From Roseburia sp. (GTDB lineage: Bacteria; Bacillota; Clostridia; Lachnospirales; Lachnospiraceae), in contig JAPFDX010000046.1 in NCBI GenBank assembly GCA_026168605.1, positions 1 to 64,000 on the forward strand: DNA of 64,000 nt, given 5' to 3'. The notes below the pieces were generated by a model that saw nothing but the letters and a program-made list of their open reading frames with translations, searched no databases and was not told the origin of the DNA. This document shows, piece after piece, positions 41,405-50,803 of the stretch. A program made the position numbers and the translations under genes. Each line of letters begins with the position of its first letter. Within the stretch, counting starts at the first letter, position 1.

Positions 41405-43018
41405 ATGGAGATCAGGGAAGCACAGATATTCAGTTTTGGGAAACTTAAGAATAAAAACATAAGATTTGCGCCGGGCATCAATGTGATCTACGGGTCGAAC
41501 GAGGCGGGAAAGACTACGCTGCACGATTTTCTGACGGCGATGCTGTTTGGTCTGGAAAAGGGCAGGGGCAGAGCGGGGGCAGTGAGCGGGTATCTGCGCT
41601 ATGAGCCGTGGCACGCGCCCGCCTATTACAGCGGCGCGCTCCGTTTTTCGGTGGATGGGCGGCCGTTTTATCTGGAGCGGAACTTTTACCACAAGGAGCG
41701 GCGGGAGATTCTGCGAAATGAGGCAGACGGCGAGGAATTGTCGGTCGCCTATGGCGATCTTTCGGTGCTGCTCGGCGGTATACATAAGGAAACATTTGGA
41801 AATACTTATGACATTCCACAGTCGGGTGCGGCGACGGGAAAAGAGCTCGCGGATGCGCTCGCAGAGTATCTGACGGACGCTGCGGAGAGCGGCGACGCGG
41901 GATTTCATGTGACGCAGGCGGTCAGCCGTCTGCGGGAGAGGAAGCGAAAACTTGCCACAGAATTGAAAAGACTGCAGGAGGAAAAGGAACGGCGGGCACA
42001 GACGCTTGCCGTCGAGTGTGAGCTGCTGCAGAGGGACTGCCTCAAACTGCGCGGGGATCTAAGAGAGGCGGAAAAAAACCTCGTGGTGGAGCCGAGCACG
42101 GCATACGTTTCTGACGCAACAGAAAAAGCCGTCGCAGAAAAATACGATACAGAGCGGCAGACCAAAGAGCCTCCGCGCGTCCGCAGGATGTGGCTTGCGG
42201 CAGCGGCGCTGTTTGCGGGAATGGCGGTCATCCTGTTCGCAGGACAGCGGGTTCCTTCGGGCAGGGAGCTTTTGTTTTTTCTTGCGGGAGCGCTCGGGCT
42301 GGCGAGTATAGGCATTCTCGTGTATGGAAGCGTTGGCGCGGGACGGCGGACCGGAGGGATGCCGGAACAAAAGCCGGATCAAAAGGAGCAGCCCGGGCAG
42401 GCGGCAGGAGAGGATCACTCCGGGCAGGATCGGGTGGAAGAAATGCTCGCGCTGCTTAAGGATTCTCTGGATGAGAAGGAGACGCGGCTGTACAATGTGC
42501 AGGAACAGCTTGCGCTGCTGGAAGCGCCGGAGCTTGGAGAGCGCGAGCTGCAGCGCGACATAGAGGCGGCGCAGATGGCTGCAGACGAGCTGGAACGCCT
42601 TGCGCGGGAGTTTTATGAGGAGGCGGGCGATACGTTAAACAGTGAGGTGTCGCGCTACGTTTCCGCCGTGACAGAGGGCAGATACGACAGTGTCCGCGTG
42701 GATGAGAACGGCAAATTGTGGGCGATGGCGGAGGGGAAGGAAGTGCCGCCGGAGGCGTTGAGCCGCGGCACGCTTGAGCAGTTTTATCTGGCGTTGCGTC
42801 TTGCAGCCGGAAAGCTTGTGACCCGCGAGGAGGTCATGCCGCTGCTTCTGGACGAGGCGTTTGCGATGTATGATGAGAGACGTCTTGCGCAGGCGCTTAC
42901 GGTGCTGGCAGGGCTGGAGAACCAGGTGCTTTTGTTCACCTGCCAGAGGCGGGAGGAACAGATGCTGGCGGAGCTTGGGATTCCCTTCCACCGGATCTGT
43001 ATGGATGAAGTATCATAG
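41405..43018 (+). CDS. YhaN-like SMC-type ATPase with a central membrane segment, 537 aa
   Basis: N-terminal half ATPase with Walker A GSNEAGKTT at 30-38, a charged coiled coil at about 175-255, two hydrophobic segments at about 260-315 (MWLAAAALFAGMAVILFAG and LLFFLAGALGLASIGILVYG), more coiled coil, and a C-terminal half with the signature ALSRGTLEQFYLALRLAAG and Walker B LLLDEAF. Partner of the SbcD-like nuclease 48 nt upstream. B. subtilis YhaN is nearly twice as long; this shortened form with a membrane hairpin instead of a long coiled coil is common in Clostridia. Confidence 0.88.
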   Translation: MEIREAQIFSFGKLKNKNIRFAPGINVIYGSNEAGKTTLHDFLTAMLFGLEKGRGRAGAVSGYLRYEPWHAPAYYSGALRFSVDGRPFYLERNFYHKERREILRNEADGEELSVAYGDLSVLLGGIHKETFGNTYDIPQSGAATGKELADALAEYLTDAAESGDAGFHVTQAVSRLRERKRKLATELKRLQEEKERRAQTLAVECELLQRDCLKLRGDLREAEKNLVVEPSTAYVSDATEKAVAEKYDTERQTKEPPRVRRMWLAAAALFAGMAVILFAGQRVPSGRELLFFLAGALGLASIGILVYGSVGAGRRTGGMPEQKPDQKEQPGQAAGEDHSGQDRVEEMLALLKDSLDEKETRLYNVQEQLALLEAPELGERELQRDIEAAQMAADELERLAREFYEEAGDTLNSEVSRYVSAVTEGRYDSVRVDENGKLWAMAEGKEVPPEALSRGTLEQFYLALRLAAGKLVTREEVMPLLLDEAFAMYDERRLAQALTVLAGLENQVLLFTCQRREEQMLAELGIPFHRICMDEVS

Positions 43019-43035
43019 GAAAAGAGGTGTGTGCG

Positions 43036-45123
43036 GTGTCAGAAAAAAAGAAAAAGAATAAAAAATTCCGCAAATTCAGAATATTCTTCCGGGTACAGTT
43101 CGTTCTTTTTTTATTGCTTCTGGGAGCGGGTGCATACTATCTTTACAGCAGTTACGGGCCGGAGGTGAAAGCGTTAAAGGCGGAGGCAGGGCGACTGGTT
43201 CGGGAATCGACGCCGGAGACTTTTCGCGGAAGCCAGACAAGCCTTGTCTATGCGGCGGACGGGAGTGTGATCTCCAGTCTCAAGGGGACGAAGGAATCCT
43301 ACTACCTGACATATGAGGAAATTCCGTCCGACGCGGTGGCGGCGATCGTCAGCATTGAGGACAAAAAGTTTTACCGGCATGACGGCGTGGACTACCGGGC
43401 GCTTTTGCGGGCGGTGATGGCGATGCTGGAAAACGGCAGGATCACGCAGGGCGGCAGTACGATCACGATGCAGCTTGCGCGCAATATTTTTATCTCGCAG
43501 GAAAAAACATGGCAGCGGAAGGTAGAGGAGATTTTTATCGCGTGGGATCTCGAGGAGAAGTACACGAAAGATGAGATCATAGAGTTTTATCTGAACAATA
43601 TTTATTTTGGGCACGGCTACTATGGGATCCAGTCGGCGAGCAGGGGATATTTTAACCGGGACGTCGATGAACTTACCTTATCGGAAATCGCTTTTTTGTG
43701 TGCGATTCCGAACAATCCGACGCTCTATGACCCGTACACCAATATGGAAAACACGCTGGGGAGGCGCGACCGTATTCTGTCAAATATGCAGGAGGACGGG
43801 AAAATATCGGAGGTCGCCTATGCCAACGCGATCGTTGAGGACATTGTGTTGGAGCATGGCGAGACGGTGGAGAAAAACGACTATGTGGAGACCTATGCCT
43901 ATTACTGTGCCGTGCGTGCGTTGATGGAGCTGGAGGGCTTTGAGTTCCGGTACACGTTTGCGACGGAGGCGGAAAGGGACGCTTACGACGCCCGGTATGA
44001 CGAGATGTACGCCGAGTGCCAGCGGAAGCTCTACACGGGAGGGTATCAGATCTATACGTCGCTTGATCTGGAACTGCAGGAAAATTTGCAGGAATCCATC
44101 GATGATGCGCTTGTGAAGTTCACGGATGTGAACGAGGAGGGTGTCTATGAGCTGCAGGCGTCTGCGGTGTGCATCAATAATGATACCGGATATGTGCAGG
44201 CGATCGTCGGGGGCAGGCAGCAGGATTTTGCGGGCTACACGCTAAACCGCGCTTACCAGAGCTTTCGCCAGCCGGGAAGTGCGATCAAGCCACTGATCGT
44301 CTATGCGCCGCTGTTCGAGCAGGGCGTGACGCCGGAGACTGCGGTGGTGGACGAACCGGTTGAGGATGGTCCGAGAAATTCTAACGGGGTCTATATCGGG
44401 GAGACGAATGTCCGCACCGCAGTTGAGAAATCCATCAATACGGTTGCGTGGCGATTGTTTGGGCAGTTGTCGCCGGAGAAGGGACTGTCCTATCTGCGCG
44501 CGATGAATTTTGCAAGACTGGACGCGCAGGATTACCGTCTGACCTCGGCGCTCGGAGGATTTACAAACGGTGTGTCGGCGCTTGAGATGGCGTCCGGCTA
44601 CGCCGCGCTTGCCAATGACGGGAAATACCGCACGCCGACCTGCATCGTGAAGATCCTGGATTCGGCGGGAGGCGAGGTGTATGTGTCGGCGCAGGAGGAA
44701 CGGCAGGTTTATAAGCAGAACGCTGCGCGCATGATGACAGACGTGCTGACGGGAGTGTTTACAAACGGGACGGCGAAAGGGCTTGGACTTTCGGATATGC
44801 CATGCGCCGGAAAGACGGGGACGACAAACGACCAGAAGGACGGATGGTTTGTCGGATATACCAGATATTACACCACAAGCGTGTGGGTGGGCTATGATAT
44901 GCCGCGCAAGCTGGAAGGGCTGATGGGCTACACCTATCCGGGTGAAATCTGGCAGGACTTTATGGAGCGGGCGCATGAGGGAAAGGAGCCGCTGGCATTT
45001 TTGCCGTATGCGCAGATGGCGGATAAATTCCTCGAGGACACGCCCGACGGTGCAGAAAATGCCGGAGAGGATGCGCCGGATGATGATGCAGAGAATATCG
45101 GAGAGGACGCTCCGGATAATTGA
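43036..45123 (+). CDS. class A penicillin-binding protein (PBP1A type), 695 aa
   Basis: A basic cytoplasmic tail and one membrane helix (about 17-38), a GT51 glycosyltransferase domain with SIEDKKFYRHDGVD and GGSTITMQLARN, then a transpeptidase domain with the active-site GSAIKPL (SxxK), SIN in VEKSINTVAW and KTGTT. It polymerises and cross-links peptidoglycan outside the membrane. Acidic low-complexity C-terminus (DDDAENIGEDAPDN). I chose GTG 43036 with AGAGG 8 nt upstream. Confidence 0.93.
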   Translation: MSEKKKKNKKFRKFRIFFRVQFVLFLLLLGAGAYYLYSSYGPEVKALKAEAGRLVRESTPETFRGSQTSLVYAADGSVISSLKGTKESYYLTYEEIPSDAVAAIVSIEDKKFYRHDGVDYRALLRAVMAMLENGRITQGGSTITMQLARNIFISQEKTWQRKVEEIFIAWDLEEKYTKDEIIEFYLNNIYFGHGYYGIQSASRGYFNRDVDELTLSEIAFLCAIPNNPTLYDPYTNMENTLGRRDRILSNMQEDGKISEVAYANAIVEDIVLEHGETVEKNDYVETYAYYCAVRALMELEGFEFRYTFATEAERDAYDARYDEMYAECQRKLYTGGYQIYTSLDLELQENLQESIDDALVKFTDVNEEGVYELQASAVCINNDTGYVQAIVGGRQQDFAGYTLNRAYQSFRQPGSAIKPLIVYAPLFEQGVTPETAVVDEPVEDGPRNSNGVYIGETNVRTAVEKSINTVAWRLFGQLSPEKGLSYLRAMNFARLDAQDYRLTSALGGFTNGVSALEMASGYAALANDGKYRTPTCIVKILDSAGGEVYVSAQEERQVYKQNAARMMTDVLTGVFTNGTAKGLGLSDMPCAGKTGTTNDQKDGWFVGYTRYYTTSVWVGYDMPRKLEGLMGYTYPGEIWQDFMERAHEGKEPLAFLPYAQMADKFLEDTPDGAENAGEDAPDDDAENIGEDAPDN

Positions 45124-45148
45124 CAGATGCGGCGGAAAACGGTATCAT
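45120..45148 (+). promoter_or_regulatory. promoter of the ROK kinase gene
   Basis: TTGACA (45120-45125), 17 nt, TATCAT (45143-45148); the -35 overlaps the stop codon of the PBP gene, the same arrangement as at the DAHP synthase gene. Confidence 0.7.
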
Positions 45149-45201
45149 AAAATTATCATGATCTATGGACGTGAGGATAACATACGATAGGAGTAGGGAA
45201 G

Positions 45202-46146
45202 ATGAAGAAATATGCATTTGGAGTGGATGTCGGGGGTACAACCTGCAAAATAGGTCTCTTTGAGACGGATGGCAGACTGCTCGATAAATGGGAGATTACG
45301 ACAAACAAAGAGAACCACGGGGAGAGCATCCTTTCGGATGTGGCTGACGCGGTTGACCAGAAACTTGTGAAAGAAGGCATCCGCAAAGATGAGGTTCTCG
45401 GCATCGGTGTGGGAGTGCCGGGACCGGTGGACAGCCACGGCGTGGTGAACTGCTGTGTGAATGTCGGCTGGGGCGTCGTTGACGTGGAAGGAGAGCTTGG
45501 CAGACTGACCGGGCTTCCGGTGAAGGCGGGCAACGACGCGAACGTAGCTGCACTCGGCGAGATGTGGCAGGGCGGCGCAAAGGGCTGTAAGGACGTCATC
45601 ATGGTAACGCTCGGCACGGGCGTCGGCGGCGGCATCATCGTGGATGGCAAGGTGGTTGCAGGACATAACGGAGCCGGCGGCGAGATTGGCCACATGACAG
45701 TGAATGAGGATGAGACCGAGGCGTGTAACTGTGGACGGTGCGGGTGTCTGGAGCAGTACACCTCCGCGACGGGCATCGTGCGTATGGCAAACCGCAGACT
45801 GGCGGAGCTTGGCGAAGAGACGGCGACGGATCTGAGAAAATTTGGAGAGCTGTCGGCAAAGGATGTGCTCGATACGGCGAAGGCAGGGGATGCCATCGCG
45901 GTGGAGATTCTGGATGAGGTGTGCCGGATCCTGGGCCTGGCGCTCTCCAATATCTCCTGCGTGGTGAATCCGGAGATCATTGTGATCGGCGGCGGCGTGT
46001 CGAAGGCGGGAACGATTTTGCTGGATTATATGCAGAAACACTACAAAAAGGCGGCGTTTCCGGCGTGCAGGGAGACGAAGTTTGCGCTGGCAGGACTTGG
46101 AAATGACGCGGGGATGTACGGATGTGTCAGGATGCTGCTGAGCTAA
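45202..46146 (+). CDS. glkA: ROK-family glucokinase, 314 aa
   Basis: ATP site FGVDVGGTTCKIG at the N-terminus, sugar-binding GNDANVAALGE, phosphate loop TLGTGVGGGIIV and the ROK zinc motif CNCGRCGCLEQYTS. Length and motifs fit bacterial ROK glucokinases that phosphorylate glucose with ATP; other hexoses cannot be excluded. Own promoter, no sugar transporter next to it. Confidence 0.88.
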   Translation: MKKYAFGVDVGGTTCKIGLFETDGRLLDKWEITTNKENHGESILSDVADAVDQKLVKEGIRKDEVLGIGVGVPGPVDSHGVVNCCVNVGWGVVDVEGELGRLTGLPVKAGNDANVAALGEMWQGGAKGCKDVIMVTLGTGVGGGIIVDGKVVAGHNGAGGEIGHMTVNEDETEACNCGRCGCLEQYTSATGIVRMANRRLAELGEETATDLRKFGELSAKDVLDTAKAGDAIAVEILDEVCRILGLALSNISCVVNPEIIVIGGGVSKAGTILLDYMQKHYKKAAFPACRETKFALAGLGNDAGMYGCVRMLLS

Positions 46147-46148
46147 AA

Positions 46149-46238
46149 ATCTTTCTGTTTAAGAAAAAATTTATCAATGGATTTCACACATACTACCGGA
46201 CGCTGGGGTGGGAGTACGCGGCGGATGAGACGCGGTGA
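46149..46238 (+). other. C-terminal-like coding remnant between ROK and glycosyltransferase genes
   Basis: An open stretch ending at TGA 46236-46238 encodes KKKFINGFHTYYRTLGWEY then AADETR, which looks protein-like (aromatic, no low complexity) but has no start codon or ribosome binding site. Possibly the tail of a lost gene. Low certainty. Confidence 0.3.
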
Positions 46239-46258
46239 CTGCAGAGGGAAAGAAAAAG

Positions 46259-46298
46259 GCGAATGTTGGCTGACTGGTATTGGCGACATTCGCTTTTT
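46259..46298 (+). terminator. terminator before the glycosyltransferase operon
   Basis: GCGAATGT and ACATTCGC form the stem and a five-T run follows. Its right arm lies inside the spacer of the next promoter. Confidence 0.7.
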
Positions 46299-46308
46299 GC
46301 GTTAAAAT
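46280..46308 (+). promoter_or_regulatory. promoter of the glycosyltransferase pair
   Basis: TTGGCG (46280-46285), 17 nt, TAAAAT (46303-46308), overlapping the terminator hairpin. Confidence 0.5.
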
Positions 46309-46337
46309 AGAGTCATCTTAAGAAGCATGGGAAACGT

Positions 46338-47534
46338 ATGATGAATAGGACAATGATTTATTTTACCGGTGTGTACGACACACTCGATTTATTTACCGAA
46401 GAATTAAAAAACGCATTTGAAACGATGGGGTACCAATCCTTTATATATGATGCGCGCAGCGAGCGGCATAGCAAAGAGGCGCTTCTTGCGCTGCTTGCGG
46501 ATGGGCAGAAAGCGTCCGGAGGAGCTTTTGCGTGCGTGACATTCAATAACCTCGGGTACAATCTGGATCTTGCGGACGGCAGGAATCTGTGGGAGGCTTA
46601 TGAGGTGCCGTACATCAATATTCTGATGGACCACCCGTTTCACTATGAGAAGCCGTTGCGGCGCGCGCCAAAGACTGCGACCGTGCTCTGCACCGACCGC
46701 AACCATGTGAAATATATCCGCCGCCATTTTAAAAATATTTTGCGGACTGATTTTCTTCCCCATGCAGGGGTGGAGCTCGGCAGCAGGCACAAGCCGCTCA
46801 CAGAGCGGAGCATCGATGTGCTCTACGCCGGGGCGCTGCCGTTTTACACGGTGGAAAAAATGATCCCGGATCTGACCTCCATCCCGGAGGTGGACGGGCA
46901 GGAGATGGCGCAGGAGGTGCTCGGAGAGCTCGTGCGCCATCCGCACCGGACGACGGAGGCGGTGATCGAGGAATATCTGAAGGACCGCTGTGGGGATCTT
47001 GCGGACGAGCGGTTGCAGGAGCTGATCGTGCAGATGCGTTTTCTGGATTCCTATGCCACGTCTTTTTTCCGGGAACAGGCAGTGCGGATACTGGTGGAGA
47101 ACGGAGTGCGGGTCACGGCATATGGGACGGGATGGGACCAGTGTGACTGGAGCGACAATCCTTACCTGGACTACCGCGGCAAGGTGCTTGCGCCGCAGAT
47201 ACTGCCGTTGATGAACGATTCCAAGATCGTGCTCAATACGATGACGTGGTTTAAGGCAGGCGCGCACGACAGGATCTTTAACGGGATGCTGGCCGGGGCG
47301 GCGGTCGTGACGGACGATTCGGAGTATCTGCTGCGGGAGTTTCGCGACGGCGGGGAACTGGCGATGTTTTCTCTCAGGGAGATCGGCAGCCTGCCGGAGC
47401 GCGTGTTTGGACTTTTTGGAAATATGGGGGAGGCGCAGGCGCTGGCAAACCGTGGATATCAGGCGGCAAAAGAGCGCCACACGTGGAAAAGCAGAGCAGA
47501 ATACATTGTGGAGAATATTTTATGCACATATTGA
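46338..47534 (+). CDS. CgeB-like glycosyltransferase, 398 aa
   Basis: C-terminal GT-B-like domain with KIVLNTMTWFKAGAHDRIFN and MLAGAAVVTDDSEYLLREF, typical of CgeB/Glyco_trans_1_2 proteins, and an N-terminal domain with FNNLGYNLDLADG and a DHPFHYEKPL segment of the DUF3880 kind. It probably adds sugars to a protein or glycan. The next gene is a related enzyme overlapping by 13 bp. A FliD-like gene is 2 kb away, so flagellar glycosylation is a reasonable guess. Start ATG 46338 or 46341; ribosome binding site is weak. Confidence 0.8.
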   Translation: MMNRTMIYFTGVYDTLDLFTEELKNAFETMGYQSFIYDARSERHSKEALLALLADGQKASGGAFACVTFNNLGYNLDLADGRNLWEAYEVPYINILMDHPFHYEKPLRRAPKTATVLCTDRNHVKYIRRHFKNILRTDFLPHAGVELGSRHKPLTERSIDVLYAGALPFYTVEKMIPDLTSIPEVDGQEMAQEVLGELVRHPHRTTEAVIEEYLKDRCGDLADERLQELIVQMRFLDSYATSFFREQAVRILVENGVRVTAYGTGWDQCDWSDNPYLDYRGKVLAPQILPLMNDSKIVLNTMTWFKAGAHDRIFNGMLAGAAVVTDDSEYLLREFRDGGELAMFSLREIGSLPERVFGLFGNMGEAQALANRGYQAAKERHTWKSRAEYIVENILCTY

Positions 47535-48700
47535 TGTACCGCTGGAAGGCATACAATTACAGAGATATTGAACAGACCTTTTTACTGCTTGGTCACACGG
47601 TGGATAATATCGAGCAGGAGCTGGGAAGCTATGACGTCAGCCCGGAGTTTGAGAAGGTCATTGAGCAGAAAATCTGGGAAAACCACTATGACATGGTGTT
47701 TACGGTCAATTATTTTCCGCTGATCTCCAACGTCTGTCAGCGGGCGGGGGTAAAGTACGTCTCGTGGACGTGCGACAATCCGCTGATCAGTATGTACCAT
47801 ACCTCGGTGTTTCACGACTGCAATTATATTTTTACCTTTGACAAGACGAATTATCTGGAATTTCGGGGGATGGGGGTTGCACACATCTGGTATCTGCCGC
47901 TTGCCGTGGATGTGGATCGTCTGGACGACATCATCGAAAGATCGCAGGACACTGCCAAGTACCGTGGGGACGTGGCATTTGTGGGAAGCCTCTACGAGCG
48001 CAATTCCTATGACAAGCTAAAGAACCGCCTGCCGGAATATCTGCGGGGGTATTTTGACGCGGTGATGGAGGCGCAGTTGAATATCAGCGGGGCAAACATT
48101 GTGGAGCCGATGCTGACCGCGGATATCCTAAGCCGCCTTGAGGAATATTTTACACTGGAAAAATCGCCGGATTCCTTTTCGGATCTGGGGCTGATCTTCC
48201 AGACGACGGTGCTAGGATTTAAGATCGCGGAGATTGAGCGGCGCAGGGCGCTGATCGAACTGTCGAAATACTATCACGTCAATGTGTACAGCAACAGCGA
48301 CGTCAGCGATATGGTGCGCATCCGCTACTGCGGTTCGGTCGATTACTGGAGTGAGATGCCCAAGGTATTCCGCGCGTCAAAGATCAACCTGAATTTTACC
48401 ATCCCGAATATCAAGAGCGGGATTCCCCTGCGCGTCTGGGATGTGCTCGGTTCGGGCGGGTTTCTCCTGACGAATTATCAGGCGGAGCTGCCGTATTTTT
48501 TTGAGGAGGGAAAAGATCTGGTCTGCTTTGACGGCGTGGAGGATTTGCGTGAAAAAGTGGGATATTATCTGGAACACGAGGAGGAACGGCGTGCCATCGC
48601 AGAGAGCGGTTACCGGAAAGTCAAAGAAACACATTTATATATAGAAAGAATCCGCACCATGCTCGCGCAGGTGGCGGAGGCGGAAAGGGGCGGGCGGTAA
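47522..48700 (+). CDS. CgeB/DUF3880-type glycosyltransferase, 392 aa
   Basis: I chose ATG 47522, inside the previous gene's end (MHILMYRWKAYNYRDIEQTF). N-terminal DUF3880-like part (VNYFPLISNVCQRAGVKYVS, then WTCDNPLISMYHTSVF) and C-terminal KINLNFTIPNIKSGIPLRVW, DVLGSGGFLLTNYQAELPYF. The pattern is the same as in the upstream protein, so the pair likely acts on one acceptor, perhaps flagellin or a surface glycan. Confidence 0.82.
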   Translation: MHILMYRWKAYNYRDIEQTFLLLGHTVDNIEQELGSYDVSPEFEKVIEQKIWENHYDMVFTVNYFPLISNVCQRAGVKYVSWTCDNPLISMYHTSVFHDCNYIFTFDKTNYLEFRGMGVAHIWYLPLAVDVDRLDDIIERSQDTAKYRGDVAFVGSLYERNSYDKLKNRLPEYLRGYFDAVMEAQLNISGANIVEPMLTADILSRLEEYFTLEKSPDSFSDLGLIFQTTVLGFKIAEIERRRALIELSKYYHVNVYSNSDVSDMVRIRYCGSVDYWSEMPKVFRASKINLNFTIPNIKSGIPLRVWDVLGSGGFLLTNYQAELPYFFEEGKDLVCFDGVEDLREKVGYYLEHEEERRAIAESGYRKVKETHLYIERIRTMLAQVAEAERGGR

Positions 48701-48721
48701 GCTTCGCAGACATCCGGTATT

Positions 48722-48773
48722 AAAAATCCGGCGTCAAAATTCCCTACTGTGGGAGTTTTGACGCCGGATTTGT
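48722..48773. terminator. strong bidirectional terminator
   Basis: AAATCCGGCGTCAAAATTCCC pairs nearly perfectly with a GGGA-GTTTTGACGCCGGATTT arm across a short loop, with A and T runs on both sides, between the convergent glycosyltransferase and FliD-like genes. Confidence 0.8.
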
Positions 48774-48824
48774 TATTGCCATAAGAGCGGCTCGCAAAGC
48801 GTGCCGCTCGTTGTTTTGTGGGTT

Positions 48825-50123
48825 TCAACAGTACTGGTCGAGCATCATGCCGGAGTAAACGGACGTCGCGTAGGGCGCGGTGAAATTGTGCCCCGCGGGA
48901 TTCTTGTAGGCGACGAGAAGCTTATCCACGTAATTCATCGGATTGATGGAAATTTCGGCTGCCTTGGCGTTCAGGTCGTCCTTGAAATGATTTAACACGG
49001 CAAAGCACTCTCCGGCATCCCCGGCAGTCACGGAATCCAGCAAAAGATTGTGATCGATGACGATGGAGCCGTCAGGACCAAGTCCCAGACCGTAGGACTC
49101 AAATTCATTGCGGTAGGACTGGGCAACGCCTGCCATATCGCGCCGCAGTCTGTCTGACTGCTGGGTGTCCGTATAATTCTGTCCGAGCCGGATCATGTTA
49201 TTGTACACATCAACCAGTGAGACGATATTGTCCGTGATGGCATCCGTGTCCGTCTTAAACCCGATGGCGGTGTCCGTACCGGACGGATTTACATTTTTCA
49301 GTGTCAGCGAAAAGGCATTGTCGACCGTAAACTGGTTGGACAAGGAGGAGTGCTCCGTGCCGTTCAGCAAAAAGGAGGCGTTGGAAGCCTGTTCCTGCAC
49401 ATGGTCGATGCCAAGGGTCCGCATCGCTTTTGCAGAGGCGCCGTCTCCTGACGGGAGTATCTCAAAAAGATACTGCTCATCCTCGCTTAAACCGGTCTGT
49501 AAGGAGACGATCTGGAGGGCGTTCTCACCGGCGTCGTTTGACACAAGCGAAGCGTGCAGCCCGACGCTGGAATTGTTGATGAGGCGCAGCAGCTTTTCCT
49601 GAATGTCCAGATTGGTATCACTGTCGTTCACGACATACTCGAACTCATAGGAGCTTAAAGGGGTGGAAAGGTCAAAACCGTAAGTTCCCGGCTTGACGTC
49701 GCGTTTGTCCGCAGGCAGATAGGCGCCGAGATTTGTCTGCGGCGTTGCGAGCTGCTGTACCTGTACGTGCAGCGGGAGCGCAGTCTGGTTCCCTTCCTGA
49801 CCGCCGATGTATTCGGCGCTGATAACGTCCTCGTCGGATGACTGCGCGAGCTTTTTGGAGAAAACGCTCTCGATACCGCCGCCGGAATCTGACAGTGAGG
49901 CGATCACATTCTGGATGGAGCGCGTCTGCTCCTTGATGTCGATCGCAAAACGCCCGGCGTCCTCGGAATATTTAATCTTGTAGAGGGGTGAGTCCTTGTT
50001 TGTCTTTATGATATTGTGACAGACGGCACGCAGTTCGCCCGGCTTGTGTGTGTCGTAGCGGGACGCGCCAAAAGAGCGGTAAGTGCTCAGATAATACTGG
50101 TAGGCGTTGTCAATCGCTGCCAT
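48825..50123 (-). CDS. FliD-like flagellar hook-associated protein, 432 aa
   Basis: N-terminal DNAYQYYLSTYRSF segment, a D2-like beta domain with HVQVQQLATPQTNLGAYL and ANDSDTN-like VNDSDTNLDIQEKLLRLINN (the FliD_N pattern of NxG..LxxxVxxLAxxINN type), and a C-terminal helical region with VDVYNNMIRLGQNYTDTQQS and YGLGLGPDGSIVIDHNLLL, as in FliD cap proteins. It probably belongs to the flagellar filament cap or a related surface structure. Preceded by AAAGGAGGGGG and a SigD-type promoter. Confidence 0.7.
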   Translation of the reverse strand: MAAIDNAYQYYLSTYRSFGASRYDTHKPGELRAVCHNIIKTNKDSPLYKIKYSEDAGRFAIDIKEQTRSIQNVIASLSDSGGGIESVFSKKLAQSSDEDVISAEYIGGQEGNQTALPLHVQVQQLATPQTNLGAYLPADKRDVKPGTYGFDLSTPLSSYEFEYVVNDSDTNLDIQEKLLRLINNSSVGLHASLVSNDAGENALQIVSLQTGLSEDEQYLFEILPSGDGASAKAMRTLGIDHVQEQASNASFLLNGTEHSSLSNQFTVDNAFSLTLKNVNPSGTDTAIGFKTDTDAITDNIVSLVDVYNNMIRLGQNYTDTQQSDRLRRDMAGVAQSYRNEFESYGLGLGPDGSIVIDHNLLLDSVTAGDAGECFAVLNHFKDDLNAKAAEISINPMNYVDKLLVAYKNPAGHNFTAPYATSVYSGMMLDQYC

Positions 50124-50232
50124 GAAAACCCCCTCCTTTCTTCCATGAAATTGTGTGTGGGATTCTTCTTAATATAATAACGAACCGAAAACCCTCCTCC
50201 GTGAGGGCAGACGGATACATTCTTTTACTATA

Positions 50233-50260
50233 ATATCGGACGAAAGGGCGGTTTTATTTA
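50233..50260 (-). promoter_or_regulatory. SigD (flagellar) promoter
   Basis: On the minus strand TAAA (50257-50260), 16 nt, TCCGATAT (50233-50240), matching the SigD consensus TAAA-N13-16-GCCGATAT in all but one base, about 100 nt before the FliD-like start codon. Confidence 0.65.
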
Positions 50261-50286
50261 GAGGAAAATGCAAAAACAAAAAAAGG

Positions 50287-50315
50287 TTGACGCTCAATTC
50301 AGAGTATGTTATATT
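50287..50315 (+). promoter_or_regulatory. promoter of the rpmG-secE-nusG operon
   Basis: TTGACG (50287-50292), 17 nt, TATATT (50310-50315). Confidence 0.75.
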
Positions 50316-50401
50316 AGACTAGCGATGGAAGTAGGTCTTTTTTTTATGCCTTTTTTTAAGGCTGTAAAAAAGCACAAAGAAATTTAATGGAGGTGGAAGT
50401 T

Positions 50402-50551
50402 GTGCGCACAAAAATAACATTGGCATGTACAGAGTGTAAGAACCGTAACTACAACATGACAAAAGACAAAAAAGCTCATCCAGACAGAATGGAAACCAAG
50501 AAGTATTGCAGATTCTGCAGAACCCATACATTACACAAGGAAACCAAATAG
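50402..50551 (+). CDS. rpmG: 50S ribosomal protein L33, 49 aa
   Basis: [20 protein letters not shown] with CxxC, then [16 protein letters not shown] with the second CxxC: the zinc-binding (C+) L33 form. Start GTG 50402 with AATGGAGGTGG upstream. Its place directly before secE and nusG is conserved across bacteria. Structural protein of the large ribosomal subunit. Confidence 0.93.
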   Translation: MRTKITLACTECKNRNYNMTKDKKAHPDRMETKKYCRFCRTHTLHKETK

Positions 50552-50575
50552 TCTGAAGAGCAAAGGAGTGAGAAG

Positions 50576-50785
50576 ATGGGAGAGACCGAGAACAAAGCTC
50601 CGAAGGAGAGCTTTTTTAAGGGCCTGTCGGCTGAGTTCAAGAAGATCATCTGGCCGGACAAAAAATCACTTGCAAGACAGACGACGGCTGTCGTTGTTGT
50701 TTCCGTAGTAATGGGTCTTGTGATCGCGCTTCTGGATTATTTCATTCAGTATGGCGTTGATTTCCTGATTGGTTTAAAGTTTTAG
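50576..50785 (+). CDS. secE: preprotein translocase subunit SecE, 69 aa
   Basis: Amphipathic FFKGLSAEFKKIIWPDKKSL followed by a single membrane helix (VVVVSVVMGLVIALLDYFIQ). This is the short Gram-positive SecE that clamps SecY in the translocon. Preceded by AAGGAGTGAGAAG. Confidence 0.95.
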   Translation: MGETENKAPKESFFKGLSAEFKKIIWPDKKSLARQTTAVVVVSVVMGLVIALLDYFIQYGVDFLIGLKF

Positions 50786-50803
50786 TGGAGGCATAGGTGA
50801 TTT

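Noticed and set aside
46404..47480. Minus-strand open frame (358 codons) opposite the first glycosyltransferase
   Set aside because: Shadow frame; the plus strand shows clear glycosyltransferase motifs and coupling to the next gene.
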